DNA from: Botrytis cinerea B05.10
Lineage: Eukaryota; Ascomycota; Leotiomycetes; Helotiales; Sclerotiniaceae
Assembly (NCBI RefSeq): GCF_000143535.2
Contig: NC_037320.1
Location: 434,001-498,000, forward strand
Length of the DNA: 64,000 nucleotides
Direction of reading: 5' to 3'
In this document: piece by piece, positions 21,600 to 34,452 of the stretch
How the letters are laid out: every line of letters starts with the position of its first letter
Position numbering within the stretch: position 1 is the first letter of the stretch
Translations under genes and position numbers: made by a program
Notes under the pieces: model-generated
Databases searched by the model: none
Told to the model about the DNA's origin: nothing
The model's input: the letters and a program-made list of their open reading frames with translations, nothing else

Positions 21600-21913
21600 A
21601 TGTCATCCTCAGGAATCCCCCAAGGAAACCCCACAGACAACGATTATGTCTCCCGCCCTGGCCACAAGCACGATCCAATTCAAGTTCAGAGTGACGGAGC
21701 TCCTATCGAAGGGGGTAAGTTTTATCCATACTCTTGAAGATTGACTTGAGCTAATAGAAGTGTGTAGAAACTGCCGACAATGTACCTGTCGCCAAAACTA
21801 ATATTATCGATGATAAAACCAGACATGCTGCTAAGTCTGCTGAGACCTACCGAGAGCCTGGAGATAATGAGGGGTTGCCTCAGAATGATGGGAGGAGTGC
21901 CATCGCCCAGTAA
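21600..21913 (+). CDS. small hydrophilic protein, 86 aa, two exons
   Basis: Exons are 21600-21714 and 21768-21913. The 53-base intron has consensus donor GTAAGT and acceptor TGTAG, and splits codon G|AA (Glu39). The product is entirely hydrophilic, rich in Asp, Pro, Gly and Asn, with DNDYVSRPGHKHD near residues 13-25 and a lysine/arginine-rich middle. There is no signal or membrane segment. A longer unspliced frame starting at 21484 in another phase is less convincing. The clean intron and single frame support a real gene, probably a conserved small disordered protein of unknown function. Confidence 0.65.
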
Positions 21914-22097
21914 ATTGGTTGAATGTCATCAGGACAATCTGTGTGAAGGGGCGAATTAGATGTAATTTTGGGGGATCATGACAATGAAACCGATCTTGAT
22001 GGAACCTTTCGCGGACGGATATATTGTTTGTGTTGACGTTATTCAAATGTATATACAATAATCATGCTGTAACACTACCTGGAATCTCCGTCGAAGC

Positions 22098-23483
22098 TCA
22101 AGCTGCTACCTTGATACCATTTTCGAGAGTGTGAGGTTCATATATTCTCGGTATTAACCCTTCAACCATATCAATGGCTCCTTCCATGCTGTCCTTGTTG
22201 AACACAAAGAGTCCTTGTATAGCAGCCATACTTGTATGGAGCTCTGGCTCAACAGTCTTACCTTCTTCATTAGCAACAAGCCCAAGACTTTCTAGCTTCG
22301 TCAAAAATCGCATTTTCCCATTTCCATCCTTGTCAATGTCGCCGTAGAATCTGTCCCACATCTCCGCAGCTTGGTGTCTCGTAGCTTCACCAATTCTCTC
22401 TATCATATCAACTCGTCCGGGACGTATCAGCGCAGCGTCAAGTCTGTCAATGTGATTTGTAGTGAGGAAAGCAATTCTTTCTTCCCCAGCTGCCACTCCG
22501 TCCAGTGCATTCAACAATCCCGAAAATGTTACTGTTGCGCCCGAGTATCCTTCGGAGTCAACCTGTTTCCTATTTACAAACGCAGCATCTGCATCTTCAA
22601 GCAGCACTAGGGTTCTCGGAGGCAACTTTGTGAGGAAATGTGCCAGTTTGTCATCTGTCATTCCTCGCTCGCTCAGATTTATCATTGCGACTCCAAAGTT
22701 AAGTTCTCCAGCCAAGGCCTGTATAAAAGAGGTTTTACCACTACCAGGCGGACCATATAGAAGATAACCTCTGCGATAAGGTATTCCTCTATCCACATAC
22801 CATTGTTGCCGACCTAGAAAATCTGTCACATCATCCAGGATTCGTTCCTTAACTCCCTCGTCTAGTATTACAGAACTTAATGGTCTTTTTCGTCGCGCAT
22901 CCCCGAATTGCCTCCATTCCATTCCAGAACTCTTGTAAACAACTGTTTTTCCTTCCCGCTGTGTCGCAGCCAGTTCATGTGCTTCTGCAAAGATATCTGC
23001 AAAGACATGTCGATGAGCGTATAATGTTCGCAGAGTAATTGTCTCGTGCGGTACACCAGTATTCATGTTATGACTACTTTGCTTCTCCCGCTGCACTAGA
23101 ATAAAAGCATTCTTATGCTGGACAACGTGCCTACCATATCCCGGCTGCGCAAGAAATGTCGCAGATGATGGACCGCCCTCTAATTGTTCGCCCGTCGTCC
23201 GCATAGAATAGTCATGAACACGGGTAATTCTGGATGCAATGAATCCTCCTGGCGGCCGAGGAAGACATAGCCATGCTAAGATCCATTGATATGATGGATC
23301 CTCCTTACTGATTTCGAGATTCACCAAAAGACGTCTTTTGATGGTTGAAGCTCCCAGTATCATGAAACGTCGTCCGATGGCGGCAGAAGCCCCAAGACCT
23401 GCAAGACCGATGCCTCCGGCAAATACGGGATTGTTGAAGAGTGCATCGAGAGTGGTCAGTGATGTTGTTGACGGGTCAGGCAT
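22098..23483 (-). CDS. Bcs1-like mitochondrial AAA ATPase, 461 aa
   Basis: Bcs1 is the inner-membrane AAA translocase that inserts the folded Rieske Fe-S protein into complex III. Seen here are an N-terminal single membrane span (FAGGIGLAGLGASAAIG, residues 21-37), a Bcs1-specific N domain to about 200 (including YQWILAWL and MEWRQFGDARRKRPLSSVIL), Walker A GPPGSGKT at 244-251, Walker B LVLLEDAD at 292-299, sensor TTNHIDRLDAALIRPGRVD at about 341-359, and a helical C-terminal lid. The ATG at 23483 is chosen because the 14 open codons upstream have only a TTG. Length equals the yeast protein (about 456). The gene is intronless. Because fungi carry several Bcs1-like paralogues, orthology to BCS1 itself is probable but not certain. 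Confidence 0.88.
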   Translation of the reverse strand: MPDPSTTSLTTLDALFNNPVFAGGIGLAGLGASAAIGRRFMILGASTIKRRLLVNLEISKEDPSYQWILAWLCLPRPPGGFIASRITRVHDYSMRTTGEQLEGGPSSATFLAQPGYGRHVVQHKNAFILVQREKQSSHNMNTGVPHETITLRTLYAHRHVFADIFAEAHELAATQREGKTVVYKSSGMEWRQFGDARRKRPLSSVILDEGVKERILDDVTDFLGRQQWYVDRGIPYRRGYLLYGPPGSGKTSFIQALAGELNFGVAMINLSERGMTDDKLAHFLTKLPPRTLVLLEDADAAFVNRKQVDSEGYSGATVTFSGLLNALDGVAAGEERIAFLTTNHIDRLDAALIRPGRVDMIERIGEATRHQAAEMWDRFYGDIDKDGNGKMRFLTKLESLGLVANEEGKTVEPELHTSMAAIQGLFVFNKDSMEGAIDMVEGLIPRIYEPHTLENGIKVAA

Positions 23484-25341
23484 TTTTGGTGGTGGGAGCA
23501 ATTTTGGGATTATCGAGTCGCCCAAAAAATGTTCAGAAATACCCGATAGTAACCGATGTTTGTGGGGGATAAGCTTATCGAGCTTATATCAACTCGACAA
23601 AAAGACTAAGGGAAAAAACATACACATTACTGTTTCGTACAACAAAACACTAACCATCTTATTATATTCTCATTCTAAATTGTCATCAACATATGAGATG
23701 CCATTGAGACAAAGAAATCCAGATCGCAATAATGTTGGCTTACAGCTACACAGCAGGTCCTTGATGGCTGGGGTATCTGGAGTGCCCAAATCTAGATTGC
23801 ACTACAAGACGAAATCCTGATTAAGGAAGGCCTGAATTCTTCGATGCAAAATGATAATCCCTCAGGCAATAGTATTCATCGGGTTCTATCGATTTTGTTC
23901 TCCCGTTTATCGCTGTCTTGTTCATGACCTTGATACATGCCAACCGAGCTTCCTCTAATGGGCTAACCTTGCGTCGAGGCAGTCGAGTGAATGATCCACT
24001 TTGATTGTTGAGGGGAGGGATCATATCTATTCATTTCAGCTACATAGCCAGGGGAAAGTTGGCGCAGTTGCCGATGTTGTTTACAATATATTGTCAAATT
24101 CCTGCATCATTCCTCGCTTTCTACATGCGAGCAATTTTATATTCTCCCCATGATGGCCATGCAAAACTCAAAGTTGAGTATGTTTGTTGTACAGTTTTCC
24201 TGAAGTAATGGTAACCACACGTTTCACGAAGTCATCTATCTGCTTAATGGAACGCGACGATGACCCTGTGGGTTGCTTCGTGACATGGGACTATTAGACG
24301 GTAGTAACGTTCATTGTCTCTAGTCAGCAAAGCGAGATTTGTATGAGACTACAAAAAAGAAATACAGTGCGCAAATTAGGAGGCATTTAAGACTGGACAA
24401 TACATACCAGAGTCAAATCTGACGGTCTACTTGGACTAAAAATATCCTTATCCAAAGCTGCATGGAATCTATAAGGCTATTCTTAAATCAGATCACGGAT
24501 TTCGTTTGTTCACTTGATTGCGTCTGCATGGAATCATAAAACATCGGTAAAACCAGTGAAGCCTCCGTGCGAGTATCTACTGCAGAGGGCATTCCCAGGT
24601 TCACACGTGTTTCAATATTCCATGTACGCGTTTTTAGAACATCTGTTACCCCGGACTGAATTGCAAGCCCGTATTTCAATTATCCTCTGCCTGGTCATTT
24701 CTGTTTGTGAGGCCTAGTCAAGATGTTGAGGTCGTATCTGCGCCATTAAGCCACGCCAAGTGATGAAAGGCTGCTGCCGAATTCTTATCTTCATATAAGT
24801 ACAACAGTCTCTATTCATTCTCAAAATTACCTGAACTCTACCAAAATGGCATTTTACAACAGTATTGCGGTTGTTCTGACGATGTATGGGATCTCTCAAA
24901 TATATCTAAGGTCCTGGTTAAGAACTGCTACGCTCAGACTATTGTGGCCGTTTTTGAAACTCTAGTGCTACTTGGCAGATTTTTTGTTCTATAGTTGTTA
25001 AGGCGACCAATCATTTTCATTCAATGATGGTTTTCTTCTCTTACACCTATCTATTCTAGACTCTATCCAAGTTCGGTTGCTTGACCCAGCCATATTCTCC
25101 GTCCCGAAAGTCAAATTTTCACCAAATGACAAGATGATAACAAAACCAGCTGTGGATCTTGCCACACAATGCAATAATGTCCGAACCTCCTTGAACAGCT
25201 CTAATAAAACCTCATGGATTCCCATCATCATGATGTTATTCATGGTTTTGTTGTAAAAATTTGCGAGGCCGGTCCCCTCATGATTTACTTATTCAATTAA
25301 ACTAAGCTCACCTTCCGCAGTGACTGCGGGCAGTCTAAACC
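23484..25341. other. divergent intergenic region, no gene recognised
   Basis: About 1.9 kb between the Bcs1-like gene (-) and sulfate permease (+). Short frames such as 24998-25243 lack motifs or splice support. It probably holds both promoters. Confidence 0.5.
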
Positions 25342-27604
25342 ATGGGAAAGATAGCAACAAAACTACGGGAGATCAAGGAAGGAATCAGAAACGATGAAAA
25401 CTTAACTCGAGGAAGAAAGGGATTTGTTCGAGGAATAAAAGGGTTACCGTCATCAACAGGGAAATATTTGGTTCGGAAGATTCCTTTCGTACATTGGTTC
25501 CCGAACTATGCTCCAAGATGGCTTGTGGACGATATGATTGCTGGGGTAACAGTCGCATTGGTCTTGATTCCCCAGGCTCTGGCATCTGCAGCGCTAGCTG
25601 GCATACCATTGCAGCAAGGACTCTTTGCTAGCTGGCTACCATCGGTTATATACTTCTTCATGGGTACATCGAAAGGTAATATTTCTACATAAATTCAAGA
25701 CTATTTAATGCTAAGAACTGTAGATATTGCTACAGGACCCACAACATCTTTGAGTCTACTTACCAATGCCGTTGTGTTATCGATTACTGCCGAAGGATTT
25801 CCAGTACCACCAGCTCTCATTGCCTCCGGTCTCTCTTTCTCGATAGGTACCTTTTCTCTATTATTCGGACTCCTGAACCTTGGATGGATCTTGAACTTCG
25901 TCACTGTTCCTATGCTAGTTGGGTTCCAAATGTCAGCCGCGTTGATCATTGTTCAAGGTCAGATTCCATTAATTTTAGGAGAATCGGGCGTGGGCCAAAA
26001 CTTTACGCTACAAGGGATGCAAATACCCAAAAACATTGCAACTACTCAACCGTTGTCTTTGGCTGTTGGCGTAGCTTCAATAGTGATTATCATTTTATTG
26101 AAGCTCATGGGCAAAAAGTGGGGGCACAAGAGTAGCATCATCAGGATCTTATCAAATTTACGGAACGCTTTTGTGATTGCTATTTCCACTACGATATCCT
26201 TTATTATCAACAAAGATCTCGTCATTCCACAATTCCCCATTGCTGGGACGGTAGCATTAACCCTACAATCTCCACAACTTCCGACTAAACTTGTTCTACT
26301 TGTCGCCAAGAAATCCTTCCCCGTGAGTTAATCTAAGATCAATGCTCAACGAGTCGGATGCTAATCTTCTAATCTTTACTTAGGTTTTTATAGCTGCCAT
26401 AGCTCAGCATTTGATATTCGCCAAGTCATTTGCTCGTGAGCACAACTATGAAATTGATGAATCGCAAGAACTTGTTTTTTTGGGTACCGCAAATATCGTG
26501 AATAGCTTTTTTGGTGGGATGCCAGTATCCGGATCTCTTTCTCTATCGGCAGTAAATTCAACAACTGGAGTGAGATCACCACTTAGTGGACTTTTCTCTG
26601 CCGGGTTTGTTTTTCTTGCCATCAATATGTTGACGGAAACATTCCAGTGGATACCAACTGCAGCAACCAGTGCGATTATACTAGTCGCTGTAGGAGAAAC
26701 ATTACCTCCAAACAGTATTCCACTCACATACTGGAAGGGATCATTTGCCGATTTCATAGGCTTTTTTGTTGTCATGAATGTGGCGTTAGTTACAAGTCTA
26801 GAGCTTGCTCTTGGACTTGGGATAGTCTACATAGCGCTCTACACTCTCCTACGCACATTGTTCTCCTCAATTAGTCCACTAAAGCCCCATGATATCGAAA
26901 ACAGATACAGCTTTGAAAGTGTAAACAGAATGAGCATACCTCTTCAGGGAGGGCGCCTAGTACCCCAAGGCACGCAACTCATTACGTTAGAAACTCCCCT
27001 CATCTACTTGAACGCCGAGAGAGTTAAGAAAGATATCTTAGAAGCTATTTGGACCTATCATGAGCCAACTCCGTATGGGCCGACGGAACGAAATGGATGG
27101 AGCGACTACCGAGTTCGAAGAACTGCCGCTCTCCGTCGCAGGAGTAACATTAATACACCAACTAGATTCCTTCCAAGGCTTGAAGTTATCGTATTCAATT
27201 TCACACGAGTCACATTTATCGATACCACCGGACTCACCTATCTTCAAGATCTCAAAGACGAAATTATGGCATATAGTGGTGACGCTGTAGAGTTACGTTT
27301 CGTAGGTATGATTGACTCTGTACAGAAGAAATTCAAAAGAGTAGGATGGCCGTTGGGCACTTATCAAGAATCACAAATCGGCCTAGTCGCGGGAATTGAT
27401 ATTATATTCGAAGATCTACACGATGCAGTTGCAGCACCTCGAAGTGTAAGAGCATCTATGAATGGACTGGATTTTGGGTTTGCAAATCCAAGGAATGATA
27501 TGGAACAATTTGGAGATGAGGAGGCTTTTGAAAAGGGCAGGATGAATGTCATAGTTACGAATGTTGTAACAAAGGATGGGAGGGCATATAAGGAGAAAAT
27601 GTAA
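25342..27604 (+). CDS. sulfate permease, SulP/SLC26 family with STAS domain, 717 aa, three exons
   Basis: The product takes up sulfate at the plasma membrane, the entry point of sulfur assimilation. Exons are 25342-25675, 25724-26322 and 26384-27604, with introns of 48 and 61 bases. The N-terminal soluble segment ends at VHWFPNYAPRWLVDDMIAG. The family signature VALVLIPQALASAALAGIP follows, and then about 12 membrane segments, with GTANIVNSFFGGMPVSGSLS in the core. The C-terminal STAS domain begins near QLITLETPLIYLNAERVKKD and carries VTFIDTTGLTYLQDL, the usual regulatory loop. The length fits fungal high-affinity permeases, and the CCATGG start context supports the start. Sulfur-source regulation is expected for the family, but no site was identified here. 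Confidence 0.93.
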
Positions 27605-30600
27605 ATATACCTTTGGGTGCTTTGGAGTATTTTGGGAGCGATCTTTGCTGTCTTTATTGGGAGAATAAGAATTGTACAAATATATATGCGGAGAATCAAT
27701 GCGGGAGGATGCTTTCTTGGACTGCATAGTCAAAACGATGAAAGGCGTTGAGACAGTCACCATATCAACTCACAAATTCCAACCGAAACATGATTCTCCA
27801 TTCTGATTTTCATGTGCTTTCAATGGAGCCAATTCATTCACTCGTATCATTGCCATTTTGGGGGGAAGTTGAGTGCATGGTCCGTGCGTAATCTCGATAT
27901 CTTTCAATGATGGATTATGGCGAGGACTTTCCCCGCATATGAAGTTTCCAACAAACACAACGACAACTCCATACGAAGCAGCGCAAGACATCCATCTTTG
28001 CCCAACTGCCCGGTATGGCCACCTCAAAAATGCACACACATGCGATGGTTTAATCAATTGATCGGGCTGATTGATCGAAAGACTTTGTGCCAATTGTCGT
28101 GCCCATCATGACGAGTTTCTCCGCGACACGATTGCATGCTCGAGCAACTGTGCCAAATGACGGTTTCCTCACAAATGTATTAAATATGGCATTGCATGGT
28201 ATGCAATATCTGCGCAATTATGCATGGACTGTTCGAGGCACAGTGGGGCAGCAATACCTCTACGCATGTTGGTCCTGCGATGTTAGGATGTTGTGATGAG
28301 GAAAATTACATCAGAACAACATGTTCCAGCGTTTTTGGCCTTTAAATTTTTGGCTGACGTCGGGCCGTTGATAAGAGACCCTGATTGGAAGTTGAAATCC
28401 GGCGATTTGACACATCCATTCAGTGTAGGTAAGTGTAGCCTCTCGGACACAATCCAGAGAATCAAAAGAATCCTTACCAGATTGGAACAATGTTCCTGGT
28501 TTCTTTTTGACAGCTTTGCCACTTCGGCACTTTCATCACACGAGCAAGGATTCGAACGGCCGAATTTTCACCACTGTTATTGTTACACTAGATGGTTTTA
28601 CTGGGAGACTAAGTTGGCTAGATTTTAACGTCATGTCTGACATGCCACATTTCTTAGCTGTTGGTGCCTGGAAAGGGGCAGTACCCCAACTGTGCGCCAT
28701 GTGAGCAATTACATGGTTCGAGAAAAGATTCAAGGAACATTGAAAGTGGGAGAAGAGCCGTCACTCCGCCAGTTATTTTTCTCGGGTCGTGTTGGACACA
28801 AAATGGACTCGCCTCTATGCTCACCTTTCATATCGTTACGTCAATTAGTAACAGAATGACAAGCTGGACATTAAGCGCTGAACCGAGCTTCATCTCATCT
28901 CGGCCATTTTGAGCTGAATGAACGGTGCACCACTACCTCATTGGGTTGCTTTGGGATCGGTCTTGACATCCCCGGCTGGGCTATAATTCACTCTGTTCTT
29001 ACCCGTTCGATTAAAGACGATCTAAAATTTCAATATTCGAAAGGCCCGTCCCTTCGTATTGGGTGGTGTAACCAATTACATAACTTTCTGGATAGAGTAC
29101 AACGCATGTTCTGTCGAATTGACTGGGAGGCTTTTTATGCAAGTATGAAGCAGCAAATGAAGAGATTCGTTCATCATTGTGCAAATGAACCTTCGGATCG
29201 TTTGCTCAGTTTGGGACATTTTCATTGATCTTTCTGGGGGTATTTCCTCCTGGGCTTGTGATAATTTCATTTAGCACGGCCTCGGTCTAAATGGAAGTAT
29301 GTCTCGGAGCTCCCTTTAACTCTGCATATGCAGATGGTTTCCCACGGAAATTGTTAGATTCTTCGGCTCTTGAGGCTCCGATATACATACATCAATCGAT
29401 TGTCAGTTTTCCATGTAATTTGGAGCCGAGGCCAAGTCATCAAACAAAAAAAAGGAAGAAAAAATCTTAGGAAGCTGCGCGTGGTGAAATGTGATCTAGC
29501 AGAATTCTCACGTTCTACCAAATTTATTTTCCTCAGGGATTGGAAACCAATGATTCTCAAATTCGGCAAAACTTAAATCCTAGTATACTGATGTTCTCAG
29601 GCTTCTATGGCTTTCAGGGCAGGCTGGAGAAGATTGGCGACATCTCACGAATCTTGTCAAACCTTGTAGCTGCATCTAGAACACTACTTTGGTTGTAACC
29701 CAATTACGGCACAGTTGTCATTTTGTGGTGATCACGAGCTTCCCCACAAGCCACCGTCCCCAACATCCCCAGATTCTTACCCCGCCGTAAAGAGCGTGCA
29801 GAATATGCAGAACTTGCAGAGTAAATATGCAGAGTTTACGGAATACATGCGAACTACAAGTTTAGCCAGGCCCGTGGTAATTTGTACGACTATAGGTCGG
29901 ACCGGAGAACGGCCGTTACCAAATTCAGAAAATCTTTCTATGTGAGAATGTCCTTAAATTTATCTTGCACGTGGTAAATTTAAAATCTCCTTCCGTCTTT
30001 GTATGGGTTCGCTCGTGGCTTTTGCTGTCAGAGTTACTTTAGAATTATCTTGTCATGGCAAATCTTAAGATTTGGTTGTTTGAAATTGATTTTCTTCTTG
30101 GCTGAATTCTGCTCACAAGGCCATTTTTCGGCAGTGATTCGGAGCAGTTTATCCAGAATACCACGTCACTGGGCCCGCTTGTTGGATTATTCCGGTTCCC
30201 AGATTTTCTTAATCCGCATTAAGCACAAGCTAATATCAACTTCATCTCATGTTGAATGATCATGAGGCTGGAAAACCTCACATGTTACTAATGGGGTCCA
30301 AAATGGTACAGGATGCTTCCGTCGCACAGAAAGTCTTGTAAGGAAGTTCGTGATAATTTCCTACTGAGAAAGGCCGGGAATTACGAAGGACTGTCTCAAT
30401 CATAGTCTATCTAATCCAGATTAAACTAAGTTCTTACTATCACAGCGGCATCATCTTCTCCTTTTGGACAAACCACAGAAATGGTGCATTTGGGTGTACG
30501 CAAGTACAATGAATGTTTTGTACATAAGTGATAGGCAATTCCCATTGATTGTCCTCTAAATCTTCTCTCCATCTCAATTTGCTTACTACACAATTCAAAC

Positions 30601-30607
30601 CTTCATC
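27605..30607. other. 3-kb gene desert
   Basis: No frame on either strand has a recognisable motif or splice-supported extension. Codon content is unlike the neighbouring genes. Scattered direct words (for example ATGCAGA/TGCAGAAC around 29800-29850) suggest local duplication. No terminal repeats or transposase remnants were identified by eye. Confidence 0.5.
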
Positions 30608-33323
30608 ATGGTTAACGTGATCAGAAGCGTAGTTTTACTTTCCCTGGTGCTTCACTCATCATGTATGCAATTCAAGATACCTGAGGTTGAGAAGGTAGTG
30701 ACGAAGGTCATGAACAAGTTCGCGCCATATGTGCACAACAAAGGAAAGCACTCTGACACTGCAGTCATATCGGCAAAGGAAGACATGTCCCAGATCATTC
30801 CTCGTGCGACTCCTTATTGGTACGAACAAATTTCGCATCAAGGAAGATCCGCATGGGGTCCTTCAGGATATCAAGTTTATCGCAACGTGAAAGATTATGG
30901 AGCAAAAGGCAAGTCCATTCATTTACTGAGGGACCATCCTTGCTAACAATATCTAGGTGATGGTGTTACCGATGATACTGCAGCTATCAATGCGGCTATT
31001 AGTGCCGGTGGAAGATGTGGTCAAGGGTGTTCCTCGACGTCAACAACACCCGCAGTTGTCTATTTCCCATCTGGAACCTACTTGATATCGTCCTCAATAA
31101 TAGACTACTACTTCACTCAAATCATCGGCAACCCAAACAGCTTACCGACTCTTAAAGCCACACCTAATTTTGTTGGTTTCGGTTTGATCGATGCAAATCC
31201 ATACTACTCCCCTGTCCTTAATTGGGGTTCCACCAACGTATTTTTGAGGCAAATTCGCAACATAATCTTGGATATGACTAGCATTCCAGCTGAAACCACA
31301 GCCACAGGTCTGCATTGGCCAACTTCCCAAGCAACAAGTTTACAAAACGTTGTATTTCAAATGAGTTCTGCTCCAGGAACTCAACATACTGGCCTCTTCT
31401 GTGAAAGTGGTGAGTACAAACGGACATATAGGGAGTTCCATGCTAATAATAAAATAAGGTTCTGCTGGACTTTTGGTTGATGTTACCTTCAACGGCGGTC
31501 TTGTTGGTGCTGCCATTGGGAACCAGCAATTTACCATGCGAAATCTGGTTTTTAATAACTGTGTTACAGCAATTAGCATGTTCTGGGATTGGGGATGGCT
31601 GTTCCACGGCATTAGCATCAACAATTGTCAAAAAGGAATTGATATATCGGCAGGAGGTTCGAGTGCTCAAAATGTGGGATCTGTTATCTTGATCGACAGC
31701 TCAATCACCAACACTCCGATCGGAATTATAACTGCTTACACATCCAATGCAACACCAGACACAGCTGGTAGTCTGATACTTGAAAATTTGGTACTCAATA
31801 ACGTTCCCAAGGCCGTTGCTTTGAGTGGTGGGTCGACGATATTGGCTGGTACAAGTGGAAGCACGACCATTGCTGGTTGGGGCCAAGGCCGCCAATATGT
31901 TCCTAGTGGTCACTCTGATTTCCAAGGTACCATCACTCCAAACAGTCGGCCTGCTTCTCTACTCAGCGGAAACAAATATTACACTCAATCAAAACCTCAG
32001 TACAGTGGCTTGTCAGTTTCATCATTTACGAGCGCAAGAACAAATGGTGCAGTTGGTGATGGTACGACCGATGATACCGTTGCGTTACAACGTGGAATCA
32101 ACAATGCAGCAAGCGCCGGGAACGTGTTTTTCATAGATGCAGGTACTTACAAAGTAACAAGTACAATAACAATTCCTCCTGGTTCAAGAATTGTAGGCGA
32201 ATCATATTCAACCATCTTGTCGAGTGGCAATTTCTTCAACAATATCAATAGTCCACAACCAGTCGTACGAGTTGGAACTGCTGGTCAAACGGGACATGTC
32301 GAATGGAGTGATTGTTTGGTTTCAACACAAGGTCAACAAGCTGGTGCAACGTTGATCGAATGGAACCTCGCAAATTCCGGTTCAACACCATCTGGAATGT
32401 GGGATGTACACACACGAATTGGTGGTTTCACAGGATCGAACCTACAAGTTGCTCAATGCGAGAAAAATCCAGCCACTGCAACGGTTAATACGAACTGCAT
32501 TGCTGCTTATATGGGAATGCATATTACAGCAGGCGCCAGTGGCTTGTATATGGAAAATTCGTGGATTTGGACTGCTGATCATGATTTTGACGATCAAGCT
32601 TTGAGACAACTCGACATCTATGCAGGAAGAGGTCTGTATATCGAGAGTACCGCAGGACAAATCTGGCTGTAAGTTTATCTTTCTTAAATTTTCATGGAAT
32701 CGTGCTAACATTTGGCAGTTGGGGTACTGGAGTTGAGCATTTCACTTTGTACCAATATCAATTCGCCAACACAAAGAACATATTTGCGGGTTTTCTCCAG
32801 ACCGAAACACCGTAAGATGCTCAATCTATTTTTCTATATAATCTTGACTAATAATCCTTAGATACTACCAACCACAACCACTTTCCCCTACACCCTTCAG
32901 CGTTGTCCCATCTCTCAATGATCCTAACTTTAGTACTTCTTGCGCAGGTTATGCCGGCAACTGTGCTGCAGCTTGGGGGTTGAGAATCATCAATTCTCAT
33001 GATATTCTTATATATGGAGCGGGACTTTACTCATTTTTTGATAACTATTCTACAAGTATGTCTTTTACTAAATTTTGTCTTCAACCCCCATGAGCCATAG
33101 AGATACATACTAAAACATCACAGCCTGTTCCAACGCCGGCGGCCCCGAGAATTGTCAAACCAATATCTTCAGTCTTGAAGGTACAATCTCAAATGTCAAC
33201 ATCTACACATTAGCTACTGTTGGCACCACGAATATGATTACGAGAAATGGACAGAGTCAAGCGGTGTATAGTGACAATATCAATGTTTACCCTACCTTGA
33301 TTACATTGTATAAGTCTGGTTAA
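30608..33323 (+). CDS. GH55 exo-/endo-1,3-beta-glucanase, secreted, 816 aa, six exons
   Basis: The enzyme hydrolyses beta-1,3-glucan, either for wall remodelling or nutrient release. Exons are 30608-30908, 30957-31409, 31459-32668, 32719-32811, 32862-33055 and 33124-33323, and all phases close. An N-terminal signal peptide (MVNVIRSVVLLSLVLHSSC) is followed by a pro-like region. Two right-handed beta-helix halves each open with the pectate-lyase-3/GH55 signature: NVKDYGAKGDGVTDDTAAIN near 95-112, and AVGDGTTDDTVALQRGIN in the middle. Further GH55 blocks are GLLVDVTFNGGLVGAAIGNQ and SGLYMENSWIWTADHDFDD. The first intron starts GC rather than GT (30909), the only reading that preserves KGDG. The C-terminus is TLITLYKSG. 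Confidence 0.92.
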
Positions 33324-34452
33324 GGTATCTGGCATTTTCAATGAAGATTCTTTACGAGTTTTCAAGCGAAGATACAGATTGTATGGGTGTAGGTGATGGG
33401 GATTGGAATTTGAATTAACAGTTTGGGGTGAGTAGATTGCAGTTGGAGTCTGGCAATTGGGTGTGGGTTCGGAGGAAGCGATGTTTTATTCTTGATGCGA
33501 ACTTTTGTCTATTCTTCTTTTATTGATAACATGAATACATATATTCCTTCCTTGAGCAATCGTTCATGGCTTATATGCATGCCATCGTGAAATTACTGAA
33601 TGGGTGATTCGAATTCGTGAACAGATAATGCGTTTGTAGGAGTCATCATGAGTGTTTTAGTCAATCGGTCAATTGGCTTTCTCATCCAAATCTACATTCA
33701 TCCAATGTGACAGTCCATTCAGAAAGAAATAATGTGTTACCCGTTCAAACTCTGGCTCGCGCTTCGTCTGTTGCTAGTCCATCATATGTGATTGAAATAA
33801 CCTTAAATTCCATCATACGCAGATCCCTACCTTCAATTCAATCCCTGTCTCGCGAGTCTCCGTCATCCCTCATTTTGGAAATTGAACCTAGTCGTCGTGA
33901 TGCGGGGATGCGGCACAGGCGGGGCTTGTAATCGATATGGATCATGTCGGGATCAGCACAGATAAGATATACGGGGATTGCACCGCCGAAAAGTTAAATG
34001 GCTATCTTTTCTTTACAGTTAACTTATGGAAAAAATAGGAAGGAATTTTGATTGGGAGTTACAACTTCTGATTTAAAGGGTAAAGATATATCTTGGGGTT
34101 TGGGGAGTAATGCAAGTAGTAAATTTAGATGTCTGCGATAGATATCAAAGTCCATTACTATGGTGCCCTGCTGGATAAACCGCGGGAGGAATGCTCTGGG
34201 CTGGATTTATCCCTCTCGTCATTTATCTCGCTCTCCACAGGACTCGAAATCAAGATTGTACAGTATTGAATACTGACCGTCTATCTAAACTTACATCTTG
34301 ACTCTAAATCACTTCTTCTAGGCTGTTTGCAGAATCAACACGCACGCACACACACACAAAATTTCCGCTTTTGTAAACGGTCAAACTCTGCTCAAATACT
34401 GCTACTCATGGCTCTCTTCTCATGCCATCCATCACTTTCCTATAGTCTATGA
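33324..34452. other. intergenic between convergent genes, nothing recognised
   Basis: Contains the 3' ends of the GH55 gene and 2EXR protein 2. A short (CACA)n run lies near 34341-34358. The frame at 33707-33931 has no motif. Confidence 0.5.

Noticed and set aside
28538..28565. GTTCGAATCC on the minus strand, resembling a tRNA T-loop
   Set aside because: The flanking bases do not form the 5-bp T-stem and no cloverleaf is possible.
31082..31480. Independent 132-codon ORF inside the GH55 locus
   Set aside because: It is exon 2 of the GH55 gene running into the second intron, and splicing joins it to the following exon.
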